NCBI GenBank assembly: GCA_024345305.1
Contig: BRON01000011.1
Coordinates: 682,001-746,000, forward strand
DNA from: Mrakia gelida
Lineage: Eukaryota > Basidiomycota > Tremellomycetes > Cystofilobasidiales > Mrakiaceae
DNA length: 64,000 nucleotides
Direction: 5' to 3'
Below are positions 12,601 to 23,820 of this stretch, one piece after another. Below the pieces are notes generated by a model that was given only the letters and a program-made list of their open reading frames with translations, was not told the DNA's origin and ran no database searches. The stretch's first letter is position 1; the number at the start of each line of letters is the position of its first letter. Position numbers and translations under genes: made by a program.

Positions 12601-12919
12601 CCCGACGAAGTTCGCCTACAGGTTCGGTTCCCCTCCCTCCACCCTCGACGGCGAGTCTCCAGGCCCTCGAACGCCTACCATCTTCGGGAGAAGTGCTCCT
12701 CCAGGAGGGTTGACCTCTCCTCGACCAGCTGCTCGAGCGGCGGGGAGAGCGAGAGCGGGAACGACGGCTTCGATGTTGGGGGTTCCCAAGGGAAGAGGGT
12801 CGATGGTTTCACTCTCGACGGTGGGGAGCATGTACGATGGGGTGCCGATGGTGGTCACGAAAAGGGAGGAGGGTGGGAGGAAGGGGAGTGTGCCGAACTT
12901 GACTTCGACTTGGTTGTGA
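9663..12919 (+). CDS. multi-pass membrane protein with long disordered C-terminal tail
   Basis: Not recognised. Five exons join cleanly in frame: 9663-9811, then exons beginning near 9982, 10248 and 10452, and a last long exon from about 10849 to the stop. The first 250 or so residues carry five to seven hydrophobic segments (GFLFLVGSLGVGISG, PLVFLVPIFLFYP, GLLLLLFTG, NSVVFLVLTF, CVVIWMGLAGAWYT). After the last one (SSIISSHLLGDLAPP) the protein turns into a roughly 650-residue Ser/Pro/Arg-rich tail with many SPS and RPS motifs, probably cytoplasmic and phosphorylated. The ATG at 9663 precedes the first membrane segment (MDDQSSPSSS). No catalytic motif was seen; a plasma-membrane sensor or scaffold is a guess. 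Confidence 0.75.
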
Positions 12920-13831
12920 GACGCGTCGTTGCTCTTTCTCTGACCGTGTTTTCGCTTCGCTTTGCTTCGTTTCGTTGTTTCGCTTGCCTCTCGCTTGTCT
13001 CTCGCATAAGTATACCCTTCCAATTAGTAAGTCTTCTACTGCATACACGTCTCCCCAACATAGAATTGCTCGCATCACTCTCCTCTCGTCGCGTCTCGTT
13101 TCCCCTTCCTTCTGTTTCTTCTTCGTTTCTTTCGACCTCTCGCACTCGCTCTCGCACTCGTACACACACTCTTACGCACACACTCCTTGCCTCTAACTCA
13201 CCTCTCCCTCTCTTAGTCTAATCACCCCAACCCTGCTCCAGTATATAGTCTAGTCCACCTCTCACTTACACGCACGCTCTCTTTCTCGTCTCACCGCTCT
13301 CTTTCGTTCTTCTTATCGAACGAACCCTTCTTAATCTGACCCGCAAGCAACGAGAGATCAGAGTGGGAGACAGCAAGGCATTCGTTATGAAAACTAGAGA
13401 AAAAGCGAGGGAAACACGACCGGTCGACGGCGAGGAGTTCAGGTTCGGGAACGAAGATAGCAAGTGAGGGAGGGAAGGAAGGGGGGGGTGTCCATGGAGG
13501 GAAGGGAAACGATGCGAGTGAAAAGGAGAGGTATAGCGCAAAGAGAGCGTACGATGCGAGGGGGGACGATGAGTGAGAAGAAGCAAAGTGAGTGGGAGGA
13601 GTCGAGGGCAACGCTGAGGCGAGACGATGAGTTGGTGTAAACTAGAGTAGAGCAGATGAGAGTTCGAGCGGGGGAGTCCAAAAAGAGGTGGAGAGAGAGT
13701 TCGTATGCGAGCGTGTGTATGTATTCGAGTCCCAGTGAGTAAGAAACAAAGAGCCCAAAAAGAAAACGAACCGGAACGAAACGAAGAAGATGCTGGACGC
13801 GACGAAAGAGTTGAGTTGAAGTTCGCCTCCT
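12920..13831. other. convergent 3' regions
   Basis: 912 bases between the stop codons of two converging genes. The sequence is CT-rich on one half and GA-rich on the other, in keeping with two 3' UTRs. GACGCGTC sits at 12920-12927, directly after the upstream stop. A long minus-strand open frame here (13266-13913) is simple-sequence Ser/Pro/Leu and overlaps the next gene's last exon, so I did not call it. Confidence 0.5.
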
Positions 13832-16800
13832 CTAAACCTTCGCCCCCTCCGAATCCTCCGACCCCGCCGCCGTATAAACAGTGAACGAGCTCCCCGCTGT
13901 CCTCGGTTCCCACATCGGGATCCCCCCTCTCGATCCCTCCGAGCCAGCCGACGAGCTAGACGTCTGAGCGAGTTCGTGTCCTACGAAGGACTCTTTCGAC
14001 GGGGGAGTGGGAGGTCTGGAGGGATGGGAGATGGATCGAGCGAGGATATCTGAGTAGTCGTGACCTTCTCCGTTGGCGAGGGAGGGGGAGGAAGGAGGGT
14101 CGTAGGATGCTCCTCGGCGGGAGAAGTTGGGAGGGGAGGAGGACTGCTGGGTGGAGAGGGTTGCAGGGAGGTGAGGGAGTTGACGGATGTTGGGGAAGGT
14201 GCTGGAGTGAGGGATGGGGTCGGCGGAGGTGTGGTGGTTGGTAGGGAGAGAGTGGTTGGAGTGGTTTTCTCGAGGAGGAGAGGGGAGACCTCGAAGAGGT
14301 TTGGGAGGGGAGGGAGACGCTCCGACTTCGGTTGAGCCGTAGAAGGTAGGAGGAGTGGGAGGGAGAGGTTCGTTGGGAGGAGGTCGAGTGGGAGACCGAC
14401 TTCGACTGATGTTTTGTCGACGCGATCCGGCTGCTGGTCCGAGGGAGGTAGGGGAGGGAGAGACGCGAGGGTCCTGAGGTCGCGACGGACGAGCGGCTCG
14501 AGCGGTGGTGGTGCTGGAGGAGGATCCGGAGGAGGAGGGAGTTGGAACGACGTGGTGAGGGTGCTTTCGTTCGGGAGTTACTGGAGGAGGAGGAGGAGGA
14601 GGTGGTGGTGGTACCGAAGATGGTCCTCGAGCGGGCGAGCCAAGGGGAACTCCGTTGGGTTTCGACGCAGGAGCGACGACGACGTCCGCGACAAGAGGAG
14701 GTTTCGAGGACTCCTGTTGAGCTCGATGTCCGAGAGCAGAGCCGTTGGGTTTCGAAGCCATCCTCGACGCGTCCTTCTCCTGAGCAGCGGCAGCAGCAGC
14801 TCCCTCCGTCGGCGAAGCGTGTCCTTTGCCCTTCTTCGACATGCTTAACCTCTTCCACAACCCTCCGAGACCCTTCTCCTCCTTCGCCTCGTCCCTCAAC
14901 GCCATGTCCCTCGAGACCTTCCTGCTCTTCGACGAAAGCACGGGTGCGACGACCGGAGGAGGAGGACCTGGAGGAGCGAGCTTCTTCGGCGAAGGAGGAG
15001 CTGATTTCGGTGCTCCTGATTTCCGACCTCCTTTGTGACTCCCGAAGTGAGAGAGGAGACCTCCGTTGTGGTGGTGGGAAGGTTGCTGGGGTGTGGTGGT
15101 GGTTGTAGTGGAGGAGGAAGGAGAAGAGGAGTTGGTTGGAGGTGGGGCGAGCTCGGAAGTGACGATGGGAGCGAGAGGAGGAGCGCGACTTGGCGAGTTG
15201 GGCTTGGAACGACTGTTGGAGGTTGAGCGTGGGGAGGAGATGGTGGCTGGGACGGTTGGAACGGGAGGGATGGATGATGAAGATGTAGATTTGGCTGGTG
15301 CTGAAACCGTTCTCGACCTCGCATCCTCGACGGCGAGGAGATCCTTCTTCGTCGGCGTCGTGGGCAAGGGAGGCTCGTCCTCTGGTTTGCTCCTCCCCCA
15401 CATCGACAACCTCTTCTTCTTCTTACTCCCCGATCGATCCAGAGTAACGGCAGGGACGGGAGGAGGAGGGGAGGAGAGTCCAGGCGATCCAGCGGGAGTA
15501 GCGACGGGAGACGAAGCTTGGGAGAGGGGAGAGGGAGAGTAGGTGTTTCCTCCGAGGATAGGACTTCCATTCGGCGAGAGATGCTCTCGTTCCTTCCCGT
15601 GCGACTTGGTTCGAGTAGCTGAGCTTCCATGTTCCGACTGAGACTGTTTCCTTCGATCTCCCTCCTGGTTGTTGGGAGCGCTGCTCATCCGACGAGCCTT
15701 CTTGCTCGCGAGCTTCGCGTCGATGGCTGAAGCAGAGGGACCGTCCCAAGTCGGCCAAGGATTGTCGAACGAGGAGAGGTGAGATCCTCGGGTCGGGTAC
15801 TGTGTAGAAAAGAGAGGAGGGAGAGAGGTTCGAGAGTTTCAGAAGAGAGTTCCTTCCAAGTGAAAGAGGAAAGAGAGGAGGCGGGAGAGAGGTGACTGAC
15901 AGGTCCGCTCATCGCCAGAGCCGAGGGATACGCTCCGTTCATCGACAAGCTCGGGTAAGCTCCGTTCATCGCGCTAGGGTAGGCCCCAGACATGACGAAG
16001 GGAGGTGCTGGGTGGGTCGAAGGAGTAGGGGAGTGCGAGCTCTTGTTGCTCCTAAGAATGGACAAGAAGAAGAGGTTCGGGCGAGAAGGAAGAGGTCGAG
16101 GTGACGAAAGGTCAGCGACGACGCTCGCTCCTTCCTTCCTTCCCCCTCGAACGAGAACAAAGAAAGGGAAAAACAGGAAATAGACAGAAAAGAGGGTGTT
16201 GAAACTCACATCTCGGATGCAGCAAACATGTCCTCTGTTCTGTAGGAGCTCGGTCCTCCAGCAGATGGAGCTCCTCGCGTGTAATCCCTCCTCTCGACCT
16301 GACGACTCAAACGCTTGACGGTATCCAGCGGACGCTCCATCTGAGAACGATATCTGCTCGACGAGAAACAAAAGGATAGCCCGGCGAGCGAAAGAAGCGA
16401 TGTCAGCGCGTCATGGGAGATCTTTCCCTTGGTAGGGAAGCTGAGAAAGGACCCCACCGCAGTGGGGAGGGAGGAGCTGAAGGGAGAAGGTGAAGGAAGG
16501 GAAGGAAGGAGGGGCTTACGGGTTGCTGAGATCTGGCGTCAAACCTCCTGAGAACTGAGCTGGCCCTAGACCTGGTATGGAAGCGAGGGAGGAAGAGGAC
16601 GAAGGTGGAGTGATCCTGTCGACTGAGGAACCTGATGTTCGACGGGAGGACGAAAGGGTCGACGACAGCGGCGGGGAGGCCAGAGCTGCGTGAGGCGGCG
16701 TTCGAGGAGGGAGATTCCTGCTTCCTGGAGGGAGAGTAGCTGCTGATTCTTGAAGGGGAAGGGTGGGAGGTTGTGCTCGTATCGGACTTGTAGGAATTGG

Positions 16801-17674
16801 TTGCTGAAGTGTCGGAGGTGATGATGGAGCGAGGAAGGATTGGCGGTCGATGCTCTTGGCCGATGCTCTCGACAACCGACGAGCTGCTCCTCCTCCTAGA
16901 GGTTTCGTTGTCGTTTGAGTTGGTGAGGGAGGGAGAGGGTACGAGTGAGGTGGTGGTGAAGAGACCTGACCTTCCTTGAGAGGAGGTCCTAGAGCTTCTG
17001 TTCCGGGTGAACGAGCGAGAGATTCGAAGACGGGACGAGGTGGGTCGCTCGTCGAAACAGACGATCTTCGCTGCCCTGAGAACAAAAACCAAGGAAGAGA
17101 TGGGAAAAAAGGGTCAGCTTGACGCCATCTCATCCAGAGGCAGATATCCTGTAGGATGTAAGAAGAGAGAGAAAGAGAGCCGGGCAGGAAGGGAGACTTA
17201 CAAGGTGAAGGAGCTGAAGGCTCGGCCTGAGGGAAGTAGCCCTCCCGTTGCTGGACAGTAGGAGAAACAGGAGGACTTCCACTCTGAGACTGAAGAAAGT
17301 AACACCACGAGAGAGCAAGCTTATCAGTATGGGAGGTAGAGCGAGGACGAGAAGGAAGGGCTACCAAGAGCCGGCGTGAGAGGGAGGAAAGGGAAGGAGG
17401 AGGAAGGGAGGAAGGGAGGACGACGAGAGAGAGAACGAGCTCGACTCACATCCATAAAGGGCTCAACCTGAACCTCGGGAGAGTACATGGCCAACGGAGA
17501 GAAGAGGAGAACCGAGAGGAGGAAGAGAGCGTTGTAGTTCTCGGGTTTGGACGAATGAGAAACGAAGAGCGAGGGGGCTGGGAAGGGAGAGAAGGTCGAA
17601 GTTGGAGGAGAACGAGGGGGAGGTCGGAGCTGCTGGGTTCGTCGCAGCTCGCACGAAGAGAAAGCGATCACCAT
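13832..17674 (-). CDS. large Ser/Pro-rich protein with GAYPS repeats, unknown
   Basis: Not recognised. Six exons join on the minus strand from ATG 17672-17674 to a stop at 13832, giving about 1,000 residues. Exon 1 has one hydrophobic stretch (ALFLLSVLLFSPLAM) that may be a membrane anchor. The middle exons are Ser/Pro-rich. A short basic exon (MERPLDTVKRLSRQVERRDY) and three copies of an S/NGAYPS unit follow, near 15905-16000. The last 650 residues hold a conserved-looking block (SSFDNPWPTWDG, DAKLASKKARR) and then low-complexity sequence with a polyproline run (PPPPPPPPPP) and many SPSP motifs. Donor, branch and acceptor signals support each join, for example a GTCAGT donor after AMSGP. A cytoskeletal or signalling scaffold is possible but unproved. 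Confidence 0.65.
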
Positions 17675-18325
17675 AGAACAAAGAAGCGCCTTCGATCCGG
17701 AAGAAAATCCTGCTTCCTGAGACTTTCTCGCCTCATCTCATCTCTCTTGCAAAATTTTCTTGCTATGCCAGGAGGAGAGGAAGGGCAGAGAGACGAGAAA
17801 AGACGACGAACTCGTCAACGTCATCAACCAATCCCCGACCTCCCCTCCCCAAGGAAGGATGGATCTGCTTGTTTTTCGTCGTCGGCATGTCACCGTTTCG
17901 AACTCTCTACCTGCCGTGCTGTAGAAACCAGCCGAGAGACGTCCAGAATCGACGCTGGTTTCGAGCAGCAGCAGATCGGGAGGAGAGGGCAGGGGACCTT
18001 CCAGATTCGTCGCGACTCTCGAACACGCAGATCTCTTCGCTGTCCAACCTTCTTCCCACGATTTTCATTGAGAGATCTCGCGAAGATCTTCTGAGTGGTG
18101 TTGAGTAAGTACTTAGTAGGAGACATGGTCAAACAGATCTTCTCTCCGAACGAGAAAGTGCGAGGAGAGAAAGAGGCAGAAGCAAGGAAGCAAGACGACG
18201 CGTGGTCGGGGAGGACGAACGCGACGCTAGCTCAAGTTGAACCATCGCTCCGGAGGAGCGAACGTATCCGGCTCGTTCGAAAGAACTGAGCTGGGAGAGG
18301 GGGCTGAGAGATTGTGTAGCTCACG
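17675..18325. other. intergenic spacer
   Basis: 651 bases between two minus-strand genes, holding the presumed promoter and leader of the gene to the left and the 3' UTR of the one to the right. Short open frames occur on both strands but lack splice continuity. No RNA gene or repeat was seen beyond a GACGCGTG variant of the dispersed palindrome near 18196. Confidence 0.45.
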
Positions 18326-19453
18326 TTACATGATCATACAAGCTCCTTCGCGTTTCTCCAACTCGCCAACCAACAAGCTGCCTCGTCTCGCTCCTCCTCT
18401 CCCGGCGTCCAGCTTGACGATGAGCATTCCTGAGTTGCGAGGGTCGAGCTGAGCATCGAGGTTGTATCTGGGGACGAGGTCAAAGGTCAAACGAGAACGG
18501 GAAAAGCGAAGAGTCAGGCAAAGAGGAAAAGAGAGACGCGTCGCGTGAGTGAAAACTCGAACTCACTTCTCCATGAGCTGCTCGATGGCAGGTTTGATCT
18601 TCGAGATCTGTTGGGAGGAGTTGTTTCCCTTCCCTGGGGGAGAGAAGAGGTGATGAGTAGACGAGGGTCAGCTCGTTGTAGCAAACTCGAACGAGGGAAA
18701 GAAGGTGAAAAAAAGAACGAACCGACGATGAACCTGATCTCCTGATCTCGGCGAGTCTGAGCCTTCCGTATTTCACTCTCCGCTACTTCCACAGCTGTCG
18801 AAGAAAGATCAACGAGGATGGTCAGCTCAGAAAACGCGAAGACACGACGCGAACCAAACGACGAGGAGTTCGCACCTTCCTTGACGGATAAGCCGTGCAG
18901 ATCGATCGTTCCGAAGGGTTGAGCGAGGTTGTTTTGCGAGAAGATCCAGTCTTGAGCCTGAAACCGAGTCGAGTGAAGGTCAGCGACCACGAGTGAAAGG
19001 GGAGCGAGGAGGGAGGAGCTCTCGCACGCACCGTCTGATCCAGTTCAACCTTCCTCTTCTGATGACTCTTCCCTTCCTGACTGAGCTCGAAGGCAGCTTT
19101 CTTGTTCCCGCTCTGATAAGCCTGCTGGGATCGCTCGAAGCACCTGGGCGAAGAAGGAGAAGACGAGAGAAGGCACGAGTTCGTTTCAGTTCAGCTCGAA
19201 CATCGCTCTTCTCGCCCTTCCCATCTTCAACCGGAGCCAAGGAGACAACAAGAAAGCAAAGCACTCACGACCTCATCAGATCTCCCTCCTTCCTCGCTCG
19301 TTCCCTCAACTGCTGATACTTCCCCTCCTTGTCCAACCCTCCGTCCCCTCCGACAACATCCCCTGGCAGAGCTGCCTCGTAGGCAGCGACGACGATGCTG
19401 CTCAGGATGTTGTAGGCACCTTTGGCGAGGTAGACGAGCCATGATTCAGACAT
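18326..19453 (-). CDS. DUF1771 plus Smr domain protein
   Basis: Predicted RNA- or DNA-binding protein with a C-terminal Smr domain, which in eukaryotes is linked to nucleic-acid nicking and to mRNA surveillance. The minus-strand exons join to give an N-terminus (MSESWLVYLAKGAYN), a DUF1771 helix region (GKYQQLRERARKE, CFERSQQAYQSGNKKAA) and an Smr domain with the hallmark DLHGL (GTIDLHGLSVKEA), then IRFIVGKGNNS and LDPRNSGMLIVKL. The protein ends GACMIM with TAA at 18326-18328. Small exons and introns of about 80-120 nt are typical of the window. The product is about 230 residues, shorter than metazoan N4BP2 because it lacks the kinase and CUE parts. An upstream in-frame extension exists, but the ATG at 19453 looks natural. 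Confidence 0.85.
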
Positions 19454-19763
19454 AACTGGAGGGGAAAGGCGAGAGTCAAGAGGGAGAAACCGAAGGGAAG
19501 GGAGATGATGGCCGTCAGGGAGGAAACGAGAAGGTGTGAGCTCGAAGCGAGTTCGGTTGCAGCTTGGAGAGCAGTTCGTACACGTTTTACTGGTAGAAAA
19601 ACTCGAAGATGAGAAGATCAGCTCTTCCTTCCTCCCTCGCACGCTCAGAAAAGCTGCAAGCTTCCAGATCATCAAGGGAAAAGGGCATCTCCATTGACCT
19701 TCCTCCCACTCGAGCTCACACGGTCCCTCCCATCTCCCTCCCTCCCAGCATTCCCTTCCCCCC
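19454..19763. other. intergenic spacer
   Basis: 310 bases between two minus-strand genes, presumed promoter of the Smr gene and 3' UTR of the small membrane protein gene. No feature was recognised. Confidence 0.45.
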
Positions 19764-20166
19764 TCAGCTAGCCTCCCCTTCCGTCCCCACCTCATCCCCT
19801 ATCCTCCCATACCCATATCCCTCTCGTTCCCTCAGCCTCTCAATCGCAGCTGCACGCATGCGAGCCTTCCTTGATCTCTCCTCTTCCTCCGCTGATGGCG
19901 CCTGGAGTGCCTCCCCGCCTGGAGGAGCGAAGTAGATTCGTTGCCAGGCGCCGATGAAGAAGGGGAAGCCCTGAGCAGGAGGTGGATGGTGATGATAGAT
20001 TGAAGGAGCGAAGGAGATGGAGGAAGGGAGGAGAGGTAGAGGAGAGAGGGAGGAAGGAGGTCAGGTTGAGCTCACGGCGGGGAAGGAGATGGGGAGGGTG
20101 AGGGGGGAGGGGACTTGCGATGAACCAGACGATCCGACTTGGTGTGAAGATCTTGGTTGAAGACAT
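19764..20166 (-). CDS. small single-pass membrane protein, 84 residues
   Basis: Not recognised. Exon 1 (20119-20166) encodes MSSTKIFTPSRIVWFI; exon 2 (19764-19970) continues GFPFFIGAWQRIYFAPPGG. Together they form one hydrophobic segment that crosses the splice junction. A charged tail follows (EEEERSRKARMRAA) and ends GTEGEAS. The 148-nt intron 19971-20118 must use a GC donor (GCAAGT, the classic GC-AG form); no in-frame GT donor works. The short N-terminus, one membrane span and basic-acidic tail fit an organelle inner-membrane accessory subunit, but I cannot name the family. A possible non-coding 5' exon lies upstream. Confidence 0.6.
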
Positions 20167-20736
20167 TCAGAGGGAAGCGGAGCGGACGGTGGAGAGAAAG
20201 AAGGACGCGGGGCGGGGGGGGGGGGGACGAGCTAGAAGGGGACGGACGGAGGGAAGAAAGGGAGAGATGTGAGCTTCGACGAAGGAGTCTTGCGAGATGG
20301 AGCCTCCTCCTCGTTGTGAACCCTCGGAGATCTCGTACTCACGAGAGATGGTAGATTTGCTGACTACGGACTGCTGTTGTGAAAGGAGGAAGGGCTCGAT
20401 TGAGAGAAACAGAAGAGGCGAGGGAGGAGATGGTGGACGTTGAGCTCGGGAAGAGAGCCCGGCTCGAGCCGCTCGTCTTTCTTTCAGATGAAGAAAAGTT
20501 TCATTCACATTTCAGTCGATGTAGAAAGAGGTTAAAGGGGTCCTGTACAGCTTGCGAAGAAACGAGCTCGACGAGGAGGAAGGTTTGAGATTGACAACAC
20601 GCGTCGGTCGCGACGACGCGTCTCGAAGTCGAGGAAGGATTGATCCGAGAGAGAAGTCGTCAGCATCGTGAACTCAGAGACACAACCATACACCAAAAGG
20701 TATGCAGGTAGTAACATTGGTCAAACAGCTAAGCTA
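20167..20736. other. intergenic spacer
   Basis: 570 bases holding the 5' region of the small membrane protein gene and the 3' UTR of the F-box-like gene. It includes the G13 run at 20214-20226, a GACGCGTC copy at 20615-20622 with a CACGCGTC variant 17 bases before it, and a possible short exon near 20350-20380 flanked by CAG and GTGAGT on the minus strand, which may be a 5' UTR exon. Confidence 0.4.
20214..20226. repeat. G13 homopolymer (C13 on the minus strand)
   Basis: Thirteen consecutive G follow GGACGCGGGGC. It lies about 50 bases upstream of a minus-strand start codon, so in the transcript it would be a C-run in the leader. Length may be unreliable, as homopolymers are common assembly errors. 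Confidence 0.9.
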
Positions 20737-22090
20737 CTAGACTTGGACATCCCTCATCCCCCTTCCACCGTCCTCGACTCCATCGTCCTCGTCCTTCATC
20801 ATCGATAGTTCGAGACCGATGTCATCTTCCGGATCACCATCGACGGCCTTCTTCTCAGCTAGGAACGATGCGATAGACCGCCCACTCTTCATTTCCTTCA
20901 CGGTCTCCATCCTCGTTGTACCCTTCAACCTCAGAAGACGAACACGCGGAGTCGAGGCGGGCGAACAGCGACGAAGACAATCCTCGAATGCAGACGTGCT
21001 CGGTGTACCGTCCGCGAGAAGAACCGACGACGGACCGGTGAAGAAGACGGCTCTTAGTCGAGTCCACGAGGATGAGAACGAGGTGACAGATTCGCGAGGG
21101 ACGAAGCGAACGCTGCGTAGCGTGTCTTTAGGTTCAGCGTGCGTTACAAGCTGGAACGACCGAGAATTGGTGAGGCGGAGGATGGTATTCCACTTCTCGA
21201 GGTCCAGCTCGTTTGCGAAGCAGAGTCCGATGTGGTCGACGAAAGATTGAGGTGGATCGAGGAAGAGGGAAGCCGACGCGAGGAGCTGATGAGTCGACTC
21301 GTCGAGCGAAGGGGAATCTCCGAGAAGGTAGATCGCTGTGGGTTGGAGGAAGGGAGCGATGCGAGATTGTGGGTCGTCGAGCTGATGGAAAGGTACCCCA
21401 AAGGCGTCAGATTCACGACAGGGAGTGGACGGCTGGAACGAAAGGAGGGATCGGAACTCACCCTCATGCTGAGAAACGAGCACGCTGCCTCGTAATCTAG
21501 ACCGAGTTTGCCGCCGAAGACGTACTTGGAGGCAACCTCGAAGATCCTGAACGAGACTTCACAGAGGGAAATCTGGTCCTCTTCGAAGAGAAGCTCGAAG
21601 GTGGCATCGAGGAGCTCGATGGGGAGGGAGAGGAGCGAGGTGGGAGGTCCTGATGCGACGGAGAGGGAAGGGAGGGCCTTGTACTTCTCCTGGGAAGAAC
21701 CGATAAGAAGAGGAAGTTCAGCTCGCTGAAGCTGACAGCCTTAAGAAACGAGAAGGAAGGGAAGAGCGAAGGACGAACGAGAGACCAGAGCCATCGACCT
21801 TCGTCTTCCCTTCCTACCTCCCTTCGACTCTCCCAAACCCAGAACCCTCCAGTCGACGAGGTTCTGACGAGCTCCCCGATGACACGATCCTGATCCTGAA
21901 CGATGGGCGAAAGACGAGCGTTGGTAGCCAGTTGGGCTTGATTCTGAGCGGTGAGACGGACGATGGTGGAGTCGGGAGCTTCGAGTTGAGTCGTCTGACG
22001 AGCGACGGTGCAGGAGAGTTGAGCGATGGATGCTGCTTGAGTACGAGCTTGTTCTTGAAGGTGAGAGATCTGTGCGAGGATGGCGTCCAT
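20737..22090 (-). CDS. F-box-like protein
   Basis: Predicted substrate adaptor of an SCF ubiquitin ligase. Three exons join on the minus strand from ATG 22088-22090. The N-terminus is a coiled coil (AQISHLQEQARTQAA, IVRLTAQNQAQLATNARL). Exon 2 holds an F-box-like motif (LLSLPIELLDATFELLFEED, then LCEVSFRIFEVAS). An 80-nt intron with GTGAGT, ATCTGAC and CATCAG removes an apparent frameshift and links to LDDPQSRIAPFLQ. The remainder looks like an irregular leucine-rich or beta region (DLEKWNTILRLTNSRSFQLV) and ends with an acidic tail at the stop at 20737. It differs in sequence from the two F-box paralogues at 26.4 and 58.8 kb. Confidence 0.65.
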
Positions 22091-22227
22091 GTTTTTTCGA
22101 TCTTGACGGTCAGGAGGCAGAAAGAGGACGGGACAAGAGGGCGAGCTCAACTGAAATCGCGGAGACAACTCGTCTCCTTCCCTCGCAACGCCCTCCCACC
22201 CTTCCTCCATCCCTTCCTTCAATAGCC
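22091..22227. promoter_or_regulatory. short divergent promoter (137 bp)
   Basis: The only sequence between the start codons of the minus-strand F-box-like gene (22090) and the plus-strand RS-rich gene (22228). It must hold both core promoters and leaders. No TATA box is obvious; the plus side is CT-rich (CTCCCACCCTTCCTCC). Confidence 0.6.
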
Positions 22228-23820
22228 ATGTCTACAAGAGACGCCCCTCGAGAGGATCGCTACCGTGAGAGATCTCGAGATCGAGACGACGACCGACGAG
22301 GATCCTCCCGACGAGACGACAGGGACAGGTCAAGGTCGAGGTCGCCTCCTCCGAGAAGGGAGAGAGAACGAAGCAGAAGCAGGGACAGGGAGAGAGATAG
22401 AGACGACAGGAGGAGTGGAGATAAGGATAAGGGCAGGGAGAGAAGTAGGAGTAGGAGTAGAAGTCGAGATCGAGACGACGAGAAGAGGAGGAAGCATAGG
22501 AGGAGGTCACCTTCAGAGTCAGCGAGTGAATCAGAGTGAGCTCATCCCCTTTCCCCTTCCTTTCTCTCGTTCGCGTCTTCTATACTTGTTCGATGAGAAG
22601 GGAGCTCGTAGCTGACTTGGCTCTGTTCGTTTGTAGATCCGAGGACGAGGAGCGAGAACGTCGTCGTCGCAAGAAGGAGAAGGCCAAACGTCGAGAACGA
22701 GATCGATCCGAGTCGGATTCCGAGGAGGAGAGCAGGGAGGATAGGAAGAGGCGGAAAAGGGAGAAGAAGGAGAAGAAGGAGCGTAAGAAGGAGAAGAAGG
22801 TCAGTATATATTCGCGTCTTCGTAGGGTTGAGCTCGAGCTCGAGAGGGAAGGAAGGAGGTGAAGCTGACCACTCTCTTCTTCCCTTCCCTCCTCCTTCCT
22901 TCAAGGCCAAGAAGTCTGCTTCGAGTACGGCTCAGTGGGGTCTTCATGGTATCATCGACGACGGAGAGTGAGTCTGACCCGCTCTGAATATACCATCGTC
23001 GAGCTGAACCGGACGCTGACCTGTCCTTGCCTCCCTGCAGTCGAGAGAAGCGAGACAACGTGAGCTCGCGTTTCCCTTCTTTCTTCGTTCGACGAGCCTC
23101 TGAGCTGATTCGCTTTGCTTCGGGTTGCAGGAATTCCGAGCTTGGATGATCGAGGAGAGAAAGATCAACCCTGAGACCGTCAAGAAGGACAAGGAGAAGA
23201 AGGAGTGGGCCATCTTCGTCGAGGACTTCAACACAGGTCAGCTCGACGCTCTCGTCCCTATTCTTACCTGTTCAATATGTCCCGGCGTCTCGACACTCAT
23301 CTGACTTCAAACATCTTTATTCCCTCTCACCCAGCTACCCTGCCTCACGAGAAGGTTCGTCCTCCCTCGCCCTCGCCTCCCTTTCGTCTCTCGTCTTCTC
23401 ACGTCGCGTGCTTATCCTCTCTTCTCCTCCTCCGCGCAGTACTACGACATGATGGGCTACACCGCTCGAATGGACATCCTTCGATCCGGTGGAACTCTCG
23501 CCTCCTCAGCCTACGATCCCAACGCCGACATGATGGCTCACTCCAGCTCGCTTCGAAGACCCGTCGTCGAGACCGAGACCTACCTCAGCAAGACGCAGCT
23601 CGAGGATCTCAGGAGGGTTCAGAACGAGAGGATCGAGTTCGGGAAGAGGAAGACTTTGGGAATGGACGTTACAAAGAGTTTGGGAGTCAGGATGGATGGG
23701 AATAGTAAGTTTTCTTCCTCTCGACTCGAACGCTGCCTCCTCGCCGTTTTGTGCACTCGACGCGAGGCGTTCGCTGACTCTCTGGTCTTCTTCCTTTCTA
23801 CAGAGTTCGAGAAGCGATAA
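22228..23820 (+). CDS. RS-rich nuclear protein, probable splicing-associated
   Basis: The N-terminal third is an arginine/serine/aspartate repeat region (RERSRDRD, RSRSRSPPPRR), followed by a long Lys/Arg/Glu-rich helix (KKEKAKRRERDRSES). The C-terminal part is a conserved-looking globular block: QWGLHGIIDDG, EFRAWMIEERKINPETVKK, FVEDFNTATLPHEKYYDM, then FGKRKTLGMDV, ending KFEKR and TAA. The EFRxW...NTATLPHEKYY pattern reminds me of the plant style cell-cycle inhibitor 1 family and related RS proteins, but I am not certain. Six or more short introns, all with GTGAGT-like or GTCAG donors, join in frame. Nuclear location and a link to pre-mRNA processing are inferred from the RS domain. Confidence 0.75.

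Noticed and set aside
13266..13913. 215-codon minus-strand open frame
   Set aside because: Low-complexity Ser/Pro/Leu and overlaps the last exon of the called minus-strand gene in another frame.
21440..21500. Frameshift in the F-box-like gene at the change of open frame
   Set aside because: An 80-nt canonical intron (GTGAGT, CTGAC, CATCAG) joins the two frames in phase.
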